20,848 nt of DNA from positions 1 through 20,848 of the IMG/VR virus record IMGVR_UViG_3300025086_000318. One strand, 5' to 3'. The DNA comes from a virus. The stretch's first letter is position 1. Each line of letters opens with the position of its first letter. Positions 1 through 6,211 of this stretch are shown piece by piece. A program made the position numbers and the translations under genes. The notes beneath the pieces are model-generated. The model was not told the DNA's origin, ran no database searches, and was given only the letters and a program-made list of their open reading frames with translations.

Positions 1-99
1 AGTCGAAAGCTCAGTAATCGCGCCCGTCGTAGCGTTCTTGCTGATGGCTTTGAATCCATCTTCAGAGCGTACCGGACCAGAAAAAGTCGTATTAGCCAT
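1..99 (-). CDS. N-terminus of a small phage head-cluster protein (partial)
   Basis: The first 33 codons of a minus-strand gene that leaves the window at its left edge. It begins MANTTFSGPVRSEDGF and continues with a Ser/Thr/Ala-rich stretch. A very good Shine-Dalgarno (AAGGAGG, about 103-112 read on the minus strand) fixes the start. This opening resembles short conserved proteins I remember directly downstream of major capsid genes in marine phages, so a virion role is plausible, but no domain is recognisable in 33 residues. It follows the capsid gene after a gap of about 110 bp that contains a hairpin, so it may be separately or less strongly transcribed. The gene call is firm; the function is unknown. 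Confidence 0.75.
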   Translation of the reverse strand, partial: MANTTFSGPVRSEDGFKAISKNATTGAITELST

Positions 100-184
100 T
101 TGAGGGCCTCCTTACAAAGGTTTCGCTCTAGCGTCTTGTAAGCGTCTGCTGGGTCAGTCTCTAGAGCTATATGTCCCAGAGGGT

Positions 185-206
185 GGGGGAGAGTTGCCTC
201 TCCCCC
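185..206 (-). terminator. Hairpin after the major capsid gene
   Basis: A perfect 9-bp inverted repeat: GGGGGAGAG (185-193), loop TTGC, CTCTCCCCC (198-206). It lies 7 bp past the capsid stop codon. There is no U-tract on the minus strand, so it may be an mRNA-stabilising 3' hairpin or an attenuator rather than a full intrinsic terminator. Confidence 0.6.
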
Positions 207-212
207 GTACTC

Positions 213-1121
213 TTACGCGCCCTTCGATCCGTACACGCAACGAGGATCAGAGTAACCGTAGCTATAACGCTCACGGGCTTTGAACCGTACGTTGCCGGTG
301 TCGAAGTCACCTTCCATCTTCGTAGACATCGGCATACGCTCAAAGTGAACGAAGCCACGAGGTGCGTCCGTCTTAATGAAGAACGCATCCGTGTCCGTCA
401 GATAATGGTTAACGACATAACCCTGCGGAAGCATACCCATGTTCCGCATTGCGTTAACGTCATTATCCGCCGTGCCTGGACGGAGAGTGGACTCAAGCAG
501 ACGATCCGCAACGAACTGAAGGTTCGGCGGGATAATCAGCTTCTGGCCACGAACCGAAACTTTGAGGCCGCGCTCATCGACAAAAGCTGCAATGTCGATC
601 AGGGCATTCTCAAGGCTGGTTTCGTTGAGATCAGCATCGGTGCTGGGCTCGTTACGAAGCGTGCCGTTGTTGACGAGCGGATGGTCAGTAGCGCAAAGCT
701 CCTTACCGTCGCCGCCAGCAAAGTTGCTATCGAAAGCATTGTTCAGCGTAGCCGCAGCTTTCACCTGTTTGGTGTTAGCCATGCTACGTGCCAGAGCTTT
801 CGTATAGCGGGAGGCAAGGCGGTCATAGAGGTTATCCTCGATTGCTTCCTCCGTGATGGAGAAGGCAAGCGCGATAGTCTCATGCGTATACCGTGCCGTG
901 TACGCTTCCTGCGCGTCGTCAAAAGTAACGGCAGAACCTTCCTGCTTAACGGGCGCAGACCCAAAGCCGGAAAGCATTACCTCTTCTTCAAAAGCACGTT
1001 CTGAAGATTCAGTATCGTAAATCTCTGCCGATTCATCTTCGTACCGGGCATACTCAAGGCCGAAAAGGGCGTTGAGACCAGGCTCTAGCTCTTTCGCTAG
1101 TTGGGCTCTACTAATAGCCAT
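213..1121 (-). CDS. Major capsid protein
   Basis: A 302-residue protein, MAISRAQLAKELEPGL at the start, with a strong Shine-Dalgarno (AGGAGG) upstream. It forms the phage head shell. Features that recall the Mu gpT/HK97-fold major head subunit group are an acidic N-terminal region, a middle segment with many Ala/Thr residues, and a conserved stretch near residues 184-210 (RGLKVSVRGQKLIIPPNLQF) like the 'LIVPP' strand of that family. It also ends in a Tyr/Arg-rich segment (RERYSYGYSDPRCVYG). Position supports the call: it follows scaffold and head-associated genes in the late operon and is followed by a stable hairpin. There is no visible protease gene or cleavable delta domain. The identification rests on remembered motifs and synteny, not an alignment. 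Confidence 0.85.
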   Translation of the reverse strand: MAISRAQLAKELEPGLNALFGLEYARYEDESAEIYDTESSERAFEEEVMLSGFGSAPVKQEGSAVTFDDAQEAYTARYTHETIALAFSITEEAIEDNLYDRLASRYTKALARSMANTKQVKAAATLNNAFDSNFAGGDGKELCATDHPLVNNGTLRNEPSTDADLNETSLENALIDIAAFVDERGLKVSVRGQKLIIPPNLQFVADRLLESTLRPGTADNDVNAMRNMGMLPQGYVVNHYLTDTDAFFIKTDAPRGFVHFERMPMSTKMEGDFDTGNVRFKARERYSYGYSDPRCVYGSKGA

Positions 1122-1133
1122 CTTCTAATCCTC

Positions 1134-1778
1134 CTATACGCCAGTAGTTGACGGAGTACCGGCTACGATAGCACCGTTATTACTGTTGAAGTGGTTATTC
1201 AAGCGTACAACCATGCCAATGCCTGCTGCCGCAAAGTCAGCGTTCTCAGGGTCGTCTACCCAACCCATAATCCGCATATGAAGAGCGGCTGTCGTGGCAA
1301 TCGTGCTTACGGCCAAGCGGCCAAGCGAGACGCCAGTAGCATCCGTTCCAGTCGTTGCGGTTGAGAAATTAGCGTTGGCAAAAACTGCGGCACGCGCCGT
1401 AGCTTCGTTGGTCAAAGTTGCATCCGAAGCAATTACATAAAGCTGCATCGGATCGTCGTTGACATACGCTTTTACGGGGTGGTTGCTGTCCGCCCCAGAT
1501 CCCGGCCAGTAGTTACTGAACACGGGTTTTCCAGTGGTGCTAGAAACATACTCGCAACCCTGAAACACACCAACCAAACCAACAGTCCCACCAGCGGCGG
1601 CGCCCACAACGTCAATAAACCCTGTTGCGAGGGGAATGACGGGCGTTCCGTGGTAAATCTTGTTGGTGTTGCCATTGGCAATTTCATAGAAGGAGTAGTT
1701 GTTAGTACCAGTGGAGTTAGAGCCACTACCCTGCTTCATCAGAGGGCGTAGACCAAAGCTTCCATTGCTGTTAGCCAT
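1134..1778 (-). CDS. Head-associated protein, possible decoration protein
   Basis: A 214-residue protein, rich in Gly, Ala, Thr, Ser and Asn and poor in charged residues, starting MANSNGSFGLRPLMKQGSGS. A good Shine-Dalgarno (AGGAG) sits 7 bases before the start. It lies directly upstream of the capsid gene in the transcript, separated by only 12 bp, the usual place for capsid decoration or stabilising proteins. Composition suggests a beta-rich surface protein. Similar 'GLRPLMKQGSGSNSTG' openings are familiar beside capsid genes of marine phages, though I cannot name the family. A virion role is likely; the decoration function is inference from position. Confidence 0.75.
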   Translation of the reverse strand: MANSNGSFGLRPLMKQGSGSNSTGTNNYSFYEIANGNTNKIYHGTPVIPLATGFIDVVGAAAGGTVGLVGVFQGCEYVSSTTGKPVFSNYWPGSGADSNHPVKAYVNDDPMQLYVIASDATLTNEATARAAVFANANFSTATTGTDATGVSLGRLAVSTIATTAALHMRIMGWVDDPENADFAAAGIGMVVRLNNHFNSNNGAIVAGTPSTTGV

Positions 1779-1788
1779 TTTCTATCTC

Positions 1789-2274
1789 CTAGTCCTCGTT
1801 TTGAGGACCTCCAAAAGTTACACGAGATTGCCTATCAGGATTGTTGATAGGCATGGCCGGGTGTTGTTCACGAGCAAGCTCGTTATCAACAGCAGCCATT
1901 TGATTGCGGGTCATGTTTCGATAGTAATCGTTACGCTCATCCGCAACCTCTTCAGGAACTCTTGCAAGAAGAAGACCACCGACGCCAATAACTCCAGCAT
2001 GTTTACCGTCCTCAATGGTCGGCGCTTCAAAGTCTGGGTATTCGTCGCCACGCACCAGTTCATATCCCTCTCGAGACCGAGCTGCTACGTTTTTACGGTC
2101 GTCAAAACCCATAACTTCTGACCGAATCCACCGATGCTTGTAACCATCTGGTGCGGGTGGTGCGTCCAACATGGACGGGGGCTTCCAAGGTTCCCTGCGT
2201 GCTTGCCTAGCACGATTTTCATTGGCTCTCGGCGTTCTCGTAGACTTTTGGCGAGATGTGTTCTCAGTATTCAT
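1789..2274 (-). CDS. Conserved head-cluster protein of unknown function
   Basis: A hydrophilic protein of about 161 residues. An ATG two codons upstream (2280) is possible, but the GAGGG Shine-Dalgarno is about 7 bases from the inner ATG and almost touches the outer one, so 2274 is preferred. The N-terminal 40 residues are Arg-rich and probably disordered. A middle part contains GVIGVGGLLLARVPEEVADERNDYY in two adjacent blocks, followed by NQMAAVDNEL and a C-terminal PMPINNPDRQSRVTFGG-type ending. I recall this layout beside scaffold and capsid genes in other marine phages. It sits between scaffold (4-bp gap region) and the putative decoration protein, so a head-assembly or virion role is likely. 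No enzymatic motif is visible. Confidence 0.7.
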   Translation of the reverse strand: MNTENTSRQKSTRTPRANENRARQARREPWKPPSMLDAPPAPDGYKHRWIRSEVMGFDDRKNVAARSREGYELVRGDEYPDFEAPTIEDGKHAGVIGVGGLLLARVPEEVADERNDYYRNMTRNQMAAVDNELAREQHPAMPINNPDRQSRVTFGGPQNED

Positions 2275-2284
2275 GGTCATTCCC

Positions 2285-3154
2285 TCATTTCACGTATTTA
2301 GCATATTCCTCAAGCGGCACGTTCAGCCTCTTGGCTATAGCTACCTGAGATGGGGTTAACCGCACAGTTTTCCGTCCACTCTTTTTGCGGGATGCGGAAG
2401 ATTCAGCCGACGCAACTTTTCTTCCCCCGTTTGATTTAGCCTTAGAATCAAACTTGTTTGGGAACTCGTTTCTAAGCCTGTTATCAATTTCAGCATAATA
2501 TTCATCAGATGCCGGGTCAAACCCTTCATCTTCAACCATACGACGATGAATACCAAAAGCGGCGTATGTCATAACTTCGTCCTGACCAAACCACTCGTTT
2601 TCTTGTGCCCATTTTTCCGCTTTCGGATCAGGAGCGGCTTGCGGTTCCGCTTGAGGGGCCGCCTGCGGTGCCGGCGCTGCTTCTCGCTGGACCTCAACAG
2701 AAGACTCTTTAGAGGACTTTGCCGTGGTTTTCTGTAGAGTCAGCTCTGCCAAAGCCTCTTGGGCCTCAACGAGCTTGTCTATGTCTCCTGTTTCGTGAGC
2801 TTCCTTGAGAACGCGCTTTGCTGTTTCAAGTTCGCTTGAAACCCGGCTTTCAAACTGTTCGAGATAGTTCTTATCCAGAGCCTCCATGCGGCCTTTAAGA
2901 TCCGCGTTTTCTTTCTGGATGTTCTGTGCGTATTCAATCGCACTCTGCTTCTGCCGCTCTTCCTCACGGAATCGCTTGGTTAATTCGTTAATACGGGATT
3001 TAACACCGGAACTGTAGTCCTCCAGTTCTCCTTCGTCCGCCGTGTCCGCTTCAGGCGCAGCTCTTGCTTCTTCGGCACTGTCCTCAGAGGACAGGTTCAC
3101 ATCAACCGAATCCTCTTCGGTGTCTCCAACGTCAATATCAGCTTCAATAGGCAT
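2285..3154 (-). CDS. Scaffold-like protein
   Basis: A 289-residue protein. The first 50 residues are very acidic (Asp/Glu/Ser/Ala). A long predicted coiled coil follows at about residues 55-150 (heptad-like Leu/Ala spacing with many Glu/Lys/Arg), then an Ala/Pro/Glu/Gln-rich linker near 160-185. The C-terminus is strongly basic (KSNGGRKVASAESSASRKKS) and ends RLNVPLEEYAKYVK, similar to the C-terminal capsid-binding helix of scaffolds. Scaffolding proteins guide coat assembly into a procapsid and leave before or during DNA packaging. The place between portal-side genes and the capsid gene fits. The start has GGGGAT as a moderate Shine-Dalgarno. The role is inferred from architecture and order. 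Confidence 0.75.
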   Translation of the reverse strand: MPIEADIDVGDTEEDSVDVNLSSEDSAEEARAAPEADTADEGELEDYSSGVKSRINELTKRFREEERQKQSAIEYAQNIQKENADLKGRMEALDKNYLEQFESRVSSELETAKRVLKEAHETGDIDKLVEAQEALAELTLQKTTAKSSKESSVEVQREAAPAPQAAPQAEPQAAPDPKAEKWAQENEWFGQDEVMTYAAFGIHRRMVEDEGFDPASDEYYAEIDNRLRNEFPNKFDSKAKSNGGRKVASAESSASRKKSGRKTVRLTPSQVAIAKRLNVPLEEYAKYVK

Positions 3155-3183
3155 GGATAATCCCCATGGTCGCTTTCTGCTTT

Positions 3184-3651
3184 CTATACATGTTTGATGT
3201 CGTCAGGCTCTAGGATAGTGGCGATCACTTCATCGTCGTTGATGATGCGGACTTCGCCGCCATCAATCCTGAATCGTGACCCTGCGTATCTTCCGATACA
3301 CACCCAGTCGCCTTCGTTACACCAGTTGCGATCTTCAGCATCACCAAATTTAGACGGGTCCTGATACGCCAGAGGACCAACCTTCAAGACGTAAGCAACA
3401 ACCGTCGCCAACGCTTCACGATCTCTGACTGCATCGGGAATAAGAATACCCCCTTCAGTTGCTGCCTTGCCCATGTAGGGCATCACAAGCAAACGCCAGC
3501 CGGTGGGCTGGGGGAGTCGCTCTTTGAGATTTTTAGTAACAAGAGAAGGATCGAGAACCTTGTCACTTTTATCTATGTAGGCAGACGCTGCGGATTTCTT
3601 TGCTTTCTCGGACTCTACTACGTGGTCTGGAACGTATAAAGTTTTCGTCAT
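3184..3651 (-). CDS. GroES-like co-chaperonin
   Basis: A 155-residue protein whose residues about 50-148 look like the Cpn10/GroES domain. It has GWRLLVMPY at the first beta strand, then KAATEGGILIPDAVRD (62-77) matching the GroEL-binding mobile loop with its GGI-L core, then VVAYVLKVGP, NEGDWVCIGRYAG, and an ending VRIINDDEVIATILEPDDI like the GroES C-terminus. About 45 extra N-terminal residues rich in Lys/Ser are not part of the family. GroES-like proteins cap the host GroEL ring; phage versions (T4 gp31, and viral cpn10 genes in marine phages) help fold coat protein. Being two genes before scaffold and capsid supports that job. It overlaps the upstream 64-residue gene by ATGA, so the two are translationally coupled. 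Confidence 0.85.
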   Translation of the reverse strand: MTKTLYVPDHVVESEKAKKSAASAYIDKSDKVLDPSLVTKNLKERLPQPTGWRLLVMPYMGKAATEGGILIPDAVRDREALATVVAYVLKVGPLAYQDPSKFGDAEDRNWCNEGDWVCIGRYAGSRFRIDGGEVRIINDDEVIATILEPDDIKHV

Positions 3652-3842
3652 TCTTCCTCCGACGATTGCAGGAGATCTTTAATCTCCCGTTCTGCGAACT
3701 CCAATCCCTGTAATTCTCCCACGAGGTGCCGATAAGACTCCATGTCCTTTGGGCTCCCGTGCAGGATTGAGTCCTGGGTTAATTCTATGCGACTTTGTAT
3801 ACTCTTTAACAGCGAATATGCAAATGTCGTTGGGTCAGCCAT
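3648..3842 (-). CDS. Small helical protein coupled to the co-chaperonin gene
   Basis: A 64-residue protein, MADPTTFAYSLLKSIQSRIE at the start, with a predicted helical hairpin and an acidic C-terminus (LLQSSEEE). It overlaps the GroES-like gene through ATGA and follows the previous gene by 2 bp, so it is an integral part of the late operon. No family is recognised. Size and coiled-coil character would fit a small virion or assembly-accessory protein, but the sequence does not show a specific role. Confidence 0.65.
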   Translation of the reverse strand: MADPTTFAYSLLKSIQSRIELTQDSILHGSPKDMESYRHLVGELQGLEFAEREIKDLLQSSEEE

Positions 3843-3844
3843 CC

Positions 3845-4141
3845 TTAAAAGATGCCCGTAAAGTTTTTACCTTTGATTGCTCCGCCAACTGCGTATTTGA
3901 TTGGGCCGCGCTTCTCTTCGGTCATACCACCGCGCATGTAGCCCAGTTCATCGACCATAGCGCCGCCCATGCCGCGCTTGTTGTCTTTTTCAGCGTCACG
4001 AAGAGCTTTCTCATAAGCCTTTTTCAAAGCGTCACCGGACAACCCGGCGGCAGTATTCGCACCGATTCCTTGAATATCAACGATGAAACTGCGTTTTTCA
4101 TCATCGGACATTGTCGATTCAGTTGTGCCAGACTCCTCCAT
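3845..4141 (-). CDS. Small Gly/Met-rich hypothetical protein
   Basis: A 98-residue protein. Its acidic first 20 residues (MEESGTTESTMSDDEKRSF) lead into a helical, Lys-rich middle (GDALKKAYEKALRDAEKDNK) and a C-terminal half with repeated GG motifs (RGMGGAMVDELGYMRGGM, YAVGGAIKGK). Its start overlaps the preceding gene's stop as ATGA. GG-Met/Ala/Val repeats of this type recur in the 110- and 58-residue neighbours and are familiar from small marine phage proteins, but no function is known to me. It is a real gene by packing and coupling; the role is unknown, with virion-associated a reasonable guess. Confidence 0.65.
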   Translation of the reverse strand: MEESGTTESTMSDDEKRSFIVDIQGIGANTAAGLSGDALKKAYEKALRDAEKDNKRGMGGAMVDELGYMRGGMTEEKRGPIKYAVGGAIKGKNFTGIF

Positions 4142-4473
4142 CAGAAAGTCCCCTTTCCACCGTTATCGTTATAGGTCAGGCCTTTGACTTGAGCAGGCGG
4201 CGCGCCTTTGATACGGGCCATTCCGCCATCGGCCATATCCATGACCTCATCCACAGAAACGCCCTCCATTCGAGCAACGACCTCCGGATTTTTCTTACGC
4301 AGAGCCTTCTGGCCCTCACTAAGTCCGCCCACTTCCATACGCATTTCATAGCCGCCCATGCCCGGACGGTCCATGTCGTTCATCATTTTTGCTTCTCGCA
4401 TAAGACCACCGGCCTCCTTTTTAGAGATGTCCATCTGATCAGACATCTGGTTAACCATTCTACTTTTAGCCAT
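4141..4473 (-). CDS. Met/Gly-rich small hypothetical protein
   Basis: A 110-residue protein with unusually many Met residues (roughly one in eight). Its N-terminal part is helical (SRMVNQMSDQMDISKKEAGG), the middle has GMGGYEMRMEVGGLSEGQKA, and MADGGMARIKGAPPAQVKG lies near the C-terminus. Both ends overlap neighbours (TAATG upstream, ATGA downstream). It shares the GG-Met motif style with the 98- and 58-residue genes. No domain is recognised. The residues KALRKKNPEVVARM resemble a short helix-turn segment, but that is not enough to call DNA binding. Confidence 0.65.
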   Translation of the reverse strand: MAKSRMVNQMSDQMDISKKEAGGLMREAKMMNDMDRPGMGGYEMRMEVGGLSEGQKALRKKNPEVVARMEGVSVDEVMDMADGGMARIKGAPPAQVKGLTYNDNGGKGTF

Positions 4474-4778
4474 TAGAAGACCCTCACTTTCATCATACCA
4501 CCACGATTTGCACGTTTCACAGGCTTTACCCTACGAGGTGAGCCAGGAGGTTGGCCCAACTTTCTCTTCTGAGCTACCCTAGATTTTTTCTCAGACGCTG
4601 TTAGCTCTCCGGATGTCTTAGGCGTCTTCTTTGAAACACGCTTGCTGGGCCGGCAATAAGGCGTGCCTCTCTTCTCGCCTTTCTTCCTTCCGCAAGGTTT
4701 ACCTGTTCGCACATCGACCCACTCTTCTTTGAACCAACGTTTGAGCGCAGCGCCCTTCTTTGTCTTGCGGACAGCCAT
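4473..4778 (-). CDS. Basic small protein, DUF5872-like
   Basis: A 101-residue, strongly basic protein. The N-terminal region AALKRWFKEEWVDVRTGKPC, followed by GRKKGEKRGTPYCRPSKRVS, matches my memory of DUF5872, a short Trp/Cys-containing domain found in phages and giant viruses. Two Cys residues (in GKPCGRKK and TPYCRPSK) are spaced as in that family and could bind metal. The C-terminal half is a Lys/Arg/Pro tail. Junctions with neighbours are ATGA (upstream) and TAATG (downstream). The biochemical role of the domain is unknown; the basic charge and late-operon place are compatible with a DNA-associated virion protein. Confidence 0.7.
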   Translation of the reverse strand: MAVRKTKKGAALKRWFKEEWVDVRTGKPCGRKKGEKRGTPYCRPSKRVSKKTPKTSGELTASEKKSRVAQKRKLGQPPGSPRRVKPVKRANRGGMMKVRVF

Positions 4779-4990
4779 CAGTATATCTTAACCTTCCGGC
4801 CACCATGACGAGCCATAACTGCTCCGCAGCCATTAGTTTTAACCGTGCCGCCGACAGCCCTTTTGGTTTTGTTACCCCAGTTGCTAGCGCCAACCTTTCG
4901 GCATTTAGCTATCGCTCCTGAAGCATACGCAGACGGAAACACCTTATAACGTGCCTTAACCTTTCGATAACAAGCGTCTTTCGTAGCCAT
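4778..4990 (-). CDS. Small Cys-containing basic protein, cyanophage-type
   Basis: A 70-residue protein starting MATKDACYRKVKARYKVFPS. The start at 4990 is chosen because it forms a TAATG overlap with the upstream stop; four further upstream codons would lie inside the previous gene. Conserved-looking features are ACYRKVKARYKVFPSAYASG and AKCRKVGASNWGNK, with Cys and aromatic residues regularly spaced, then a Gly/Lys C-terminus. I remember near-identical openings in small marine phage and cyanophage proteins of unknown function. It belongs with its neighbours to a run of basic, Cys-containing proteins and may share their structural role. Confidence 0.65.
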   Translation of the reverse strand: MATKDACYRKVKARYKVFPSAYASGAIAKCRKVGASNWGNKTKRAVGGTVKTNGCGAVMARHGGRKVKIY

Positions 4991-5289
4991 TAGCACTTCC
5001 ACCTTCTACGAGCTTGCCTGATACGCGAATTGGGATTGTTACGCGTCTTGGCAGAACTACGTTTGAGTTGACCCAAAGAACGAGCGCAGTAACTCTTCCG
5101 ACGTTTTGCCGCTGCACTGCCCTTTTTAACCTTTCTGGTAACCGCTGTTTTAAGCTTGGAACCAGGGTTGGCCTTGCGATAGGCACGAACACCGCTCTTG
5201 GTCATACCCGCACCGCTCTTGGTGGGGCGGTAGTTTGCGCCCTTACCTTTAGTAGTGCGGCGTATGGCCTTGGCTCGTTTTCTAGCCAT
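4990..5289 (-). CDS. Lys/Arg-rich small protein, DUF6321-like
   Basis: A 99-residue, extremely basic protein. NYRPTKSGAGMTKSGVRAYR and NPGSKLKTAVTRKVKKGSAA are followed by the signature KRRKSYCARSLGQLK and a C-terminal RQARRRWKC. The CARS-x-GQ core and terminal RRRWKC agree with what I remember as DUF6321. Two Cys residues (in SYCARS and at the terminus) are the only ones. No Shine-Dalgarno is visible before the ATG; the 18 bp between it and the preceding stop are almost entirely the parS palindrome, so translation probably depends on coupling to the upstream gene. Function unknown; a nucleic-acid-binding or virion protein is plausible from charge. Confidence 0.7.
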   Translation of the reverse strand: MARKRAKAIRRTTKGKGANYRPTKSGAGMTKSGVRAYRKANPGSKLKTAVTRKVKKGSAAAKRRKSYCARSLGQLKRSSAKTRNNPNSRIRQARRRWKC

Positions 5290-5291
5290 TT

Positions 5292-5307
5292 TGTTTCACG
5301 TGAAACA
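5292..5307. promoter_or_regulatory. parS: Perfect consensus parS (ParB/Spo0J binding site)
   Basis: The 16-bp palindrome TGTTTCACGTGAAACA is an exact match to the widely conserved bacterial chromosomal parS consensus (TGTTNCACGTGNAACA). It fills the only gap in this stretch of the operon: the stop codon of the 224-residue gene ends at 5308 and the next ATG is at 5289. A chance perfect hit to this one 16-mer in about 20.8 kb has a probability near 5 in a million (20,848/4^16, equal base use). ParB-CTPase clamps load at such sites and spread. No ParA or ParB gene is in the window, so the host ParB would be the natural ligand. Confidence 0.85.
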
Positions 5308-5982
5308 TTACTGTTTCCCACTATACAAATTATCAAACGTCACAGACGGATCCATGTAACTTCCGTCAGACTCCGCATTATGTGTCCACTGACTTGGCTT
5401 AAAGTCAGGAGCTCCTTCACCTGTTTCCCACAAAGCGGGACTTGTTGCCCTAACCCGGTTATTGGGTAAAGCAATAATATTTCCGGTCCAATCTCCAGCG
5501 TCCGTAAGCTCAATTACATGGCTTTGCTTATGCTGGGCAGGATCGTCCGCGATAGATGATCCTGTGTAATCAACGGTAAACATATATTTACCTGTATAGA
5601 ACTCACCGTCAATCTTACAAATCCAAGGACTAGAACTTGTCCTATCGTACTGCATGACATCGTGATCTCGAGAGCTACAGTCCCAAGGCTGCGCGTGGTG
5701 AGTAACCATTCTTTCTGGCCACTTTTCCAGTGGCGTGTCGGCCACGAGGGCGGTAATGGGCATTCTGGCCCACATCGCGCCCCCGTGTATGTTTTCCTCG
5801 TCCGTATCATCGCTTTCGCAACCTGTGAAGACTAGCTGAAAGCTGAGACATCGATCTGGAATCGTTGTTACGGCTATTGCCATGGCATGAAGAAACTCTC
5901 CATGATATTGCTCATGATTATGAGTAAATTCTTTTCGCACCCAGCAGTGAAAATGTGGGATGTTGCTTTGAAGATATGGCAT
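5308..5982 (-). CDS. Conserved marine phage protein of unknown function
   Basis: A 224-residue protein beginning MPYLQSNIPHFHCWVRKEFT, His-, Trp- and Tyr-rich at the N-terminus (THNHEQYHGEFLHA). A middle part carries VTTIPDRCLSFQLVFTGCES and HGGAMWARMPITALV; the C-terminal half is rich in Trp, Tyr, Ser and Asp and probably beta-structured (FYTGKYMFTVDYTGS). The opening resembles a conserved, uncharacterised protein in cyanophages and other marine phages, usually near the portal. It couples to the upstream 58-residue gene by TAATG and is followed by the parS site. The clustered His residues could bind metal, but no catalytic motif is certain. A virion component is possible. Confidence 0.7.
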   Translation of the reverse strand: MPYLQSNIPHFHCWVRKEFTHNHEQYHGEFLHAMAIAVTTIPDRCLSFQLVFTGCESDDTDEENIHGGAMWARMPITALVADTPLEKWPERMVTHHAQPWDCSSRDHDVMQYDRTSSSPWICKIDGEFYTGKYMFTVDYTGSSIADDPAQHKQSHVIELTDAGDWTGNIIALPNNRVRATSPALWETGEGAPDFKPSQWTHNAESDGSYMDPSVTFDNLYSGKQ

Positions 5983-6158
5983 TACTTGCGTCGAACACCA
6001 CCACGGGCAAAACCTTTTTTCTTCTTAACACCACCACGGGCATAATTCTTTTTCTTCATGGCACCGCCACCCATACGTTTGGCCACACCACCTGTTTTAC
6101 TCTTTCGGGTGCCGCCCTTTTTCATCCGGGTGCCACCTTTTTTCTTCTTCATAGCCAT
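5982..6158 (-). CDS. Lys/Gly repeat mini-protein
   Basis: A 58-residue protein almost entirely Lys, Gly, Arg, Met and Ala, with internal repeats: KKGGTR twice near the N-terminus and (Y/F)ARGGV(K/R) twice near the C-terminus. The ATG at 6158 has a good Shine-Dalgarno (GGAAGGAG, 7 bases upstream). A GTG at 6212 in the same frame, overlapping the portal stop, is less likely because it has no ribosome-binding site and would add 18 unrelated residues. Such polycationic GG-repeat proteins follow portal genes in several marine phages in my memory. Binding to DNA or RNA by charge is the obvious possibility. Confidence 0.65.
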   Translation of the reverse strand: MAMKKKKGGTRMKKGGTRKSKTGGVAKRMGGGAMKKKNYARGGVKKKKGFARGGVRRK

Positions 6159-6211
6159 TTTCTTACTCCTTCCAGTAAGTTGTTTAGGGGTTTGTGATCT
6201 GGATATGGTCA

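Noticed and set aside
171-1004. Long plus-strand open frame across the capsid gene
   Set aside because: Antisense shadow of the capsid gene; composition is not protein-like and there is no ribosome-binding site.
1829-1853. 9-bp hairpin TGCCTATCA / TGATAGGCA
   Set aside because: Lies inside a coding region near its 3' end with no flanking signal; probably incidental.
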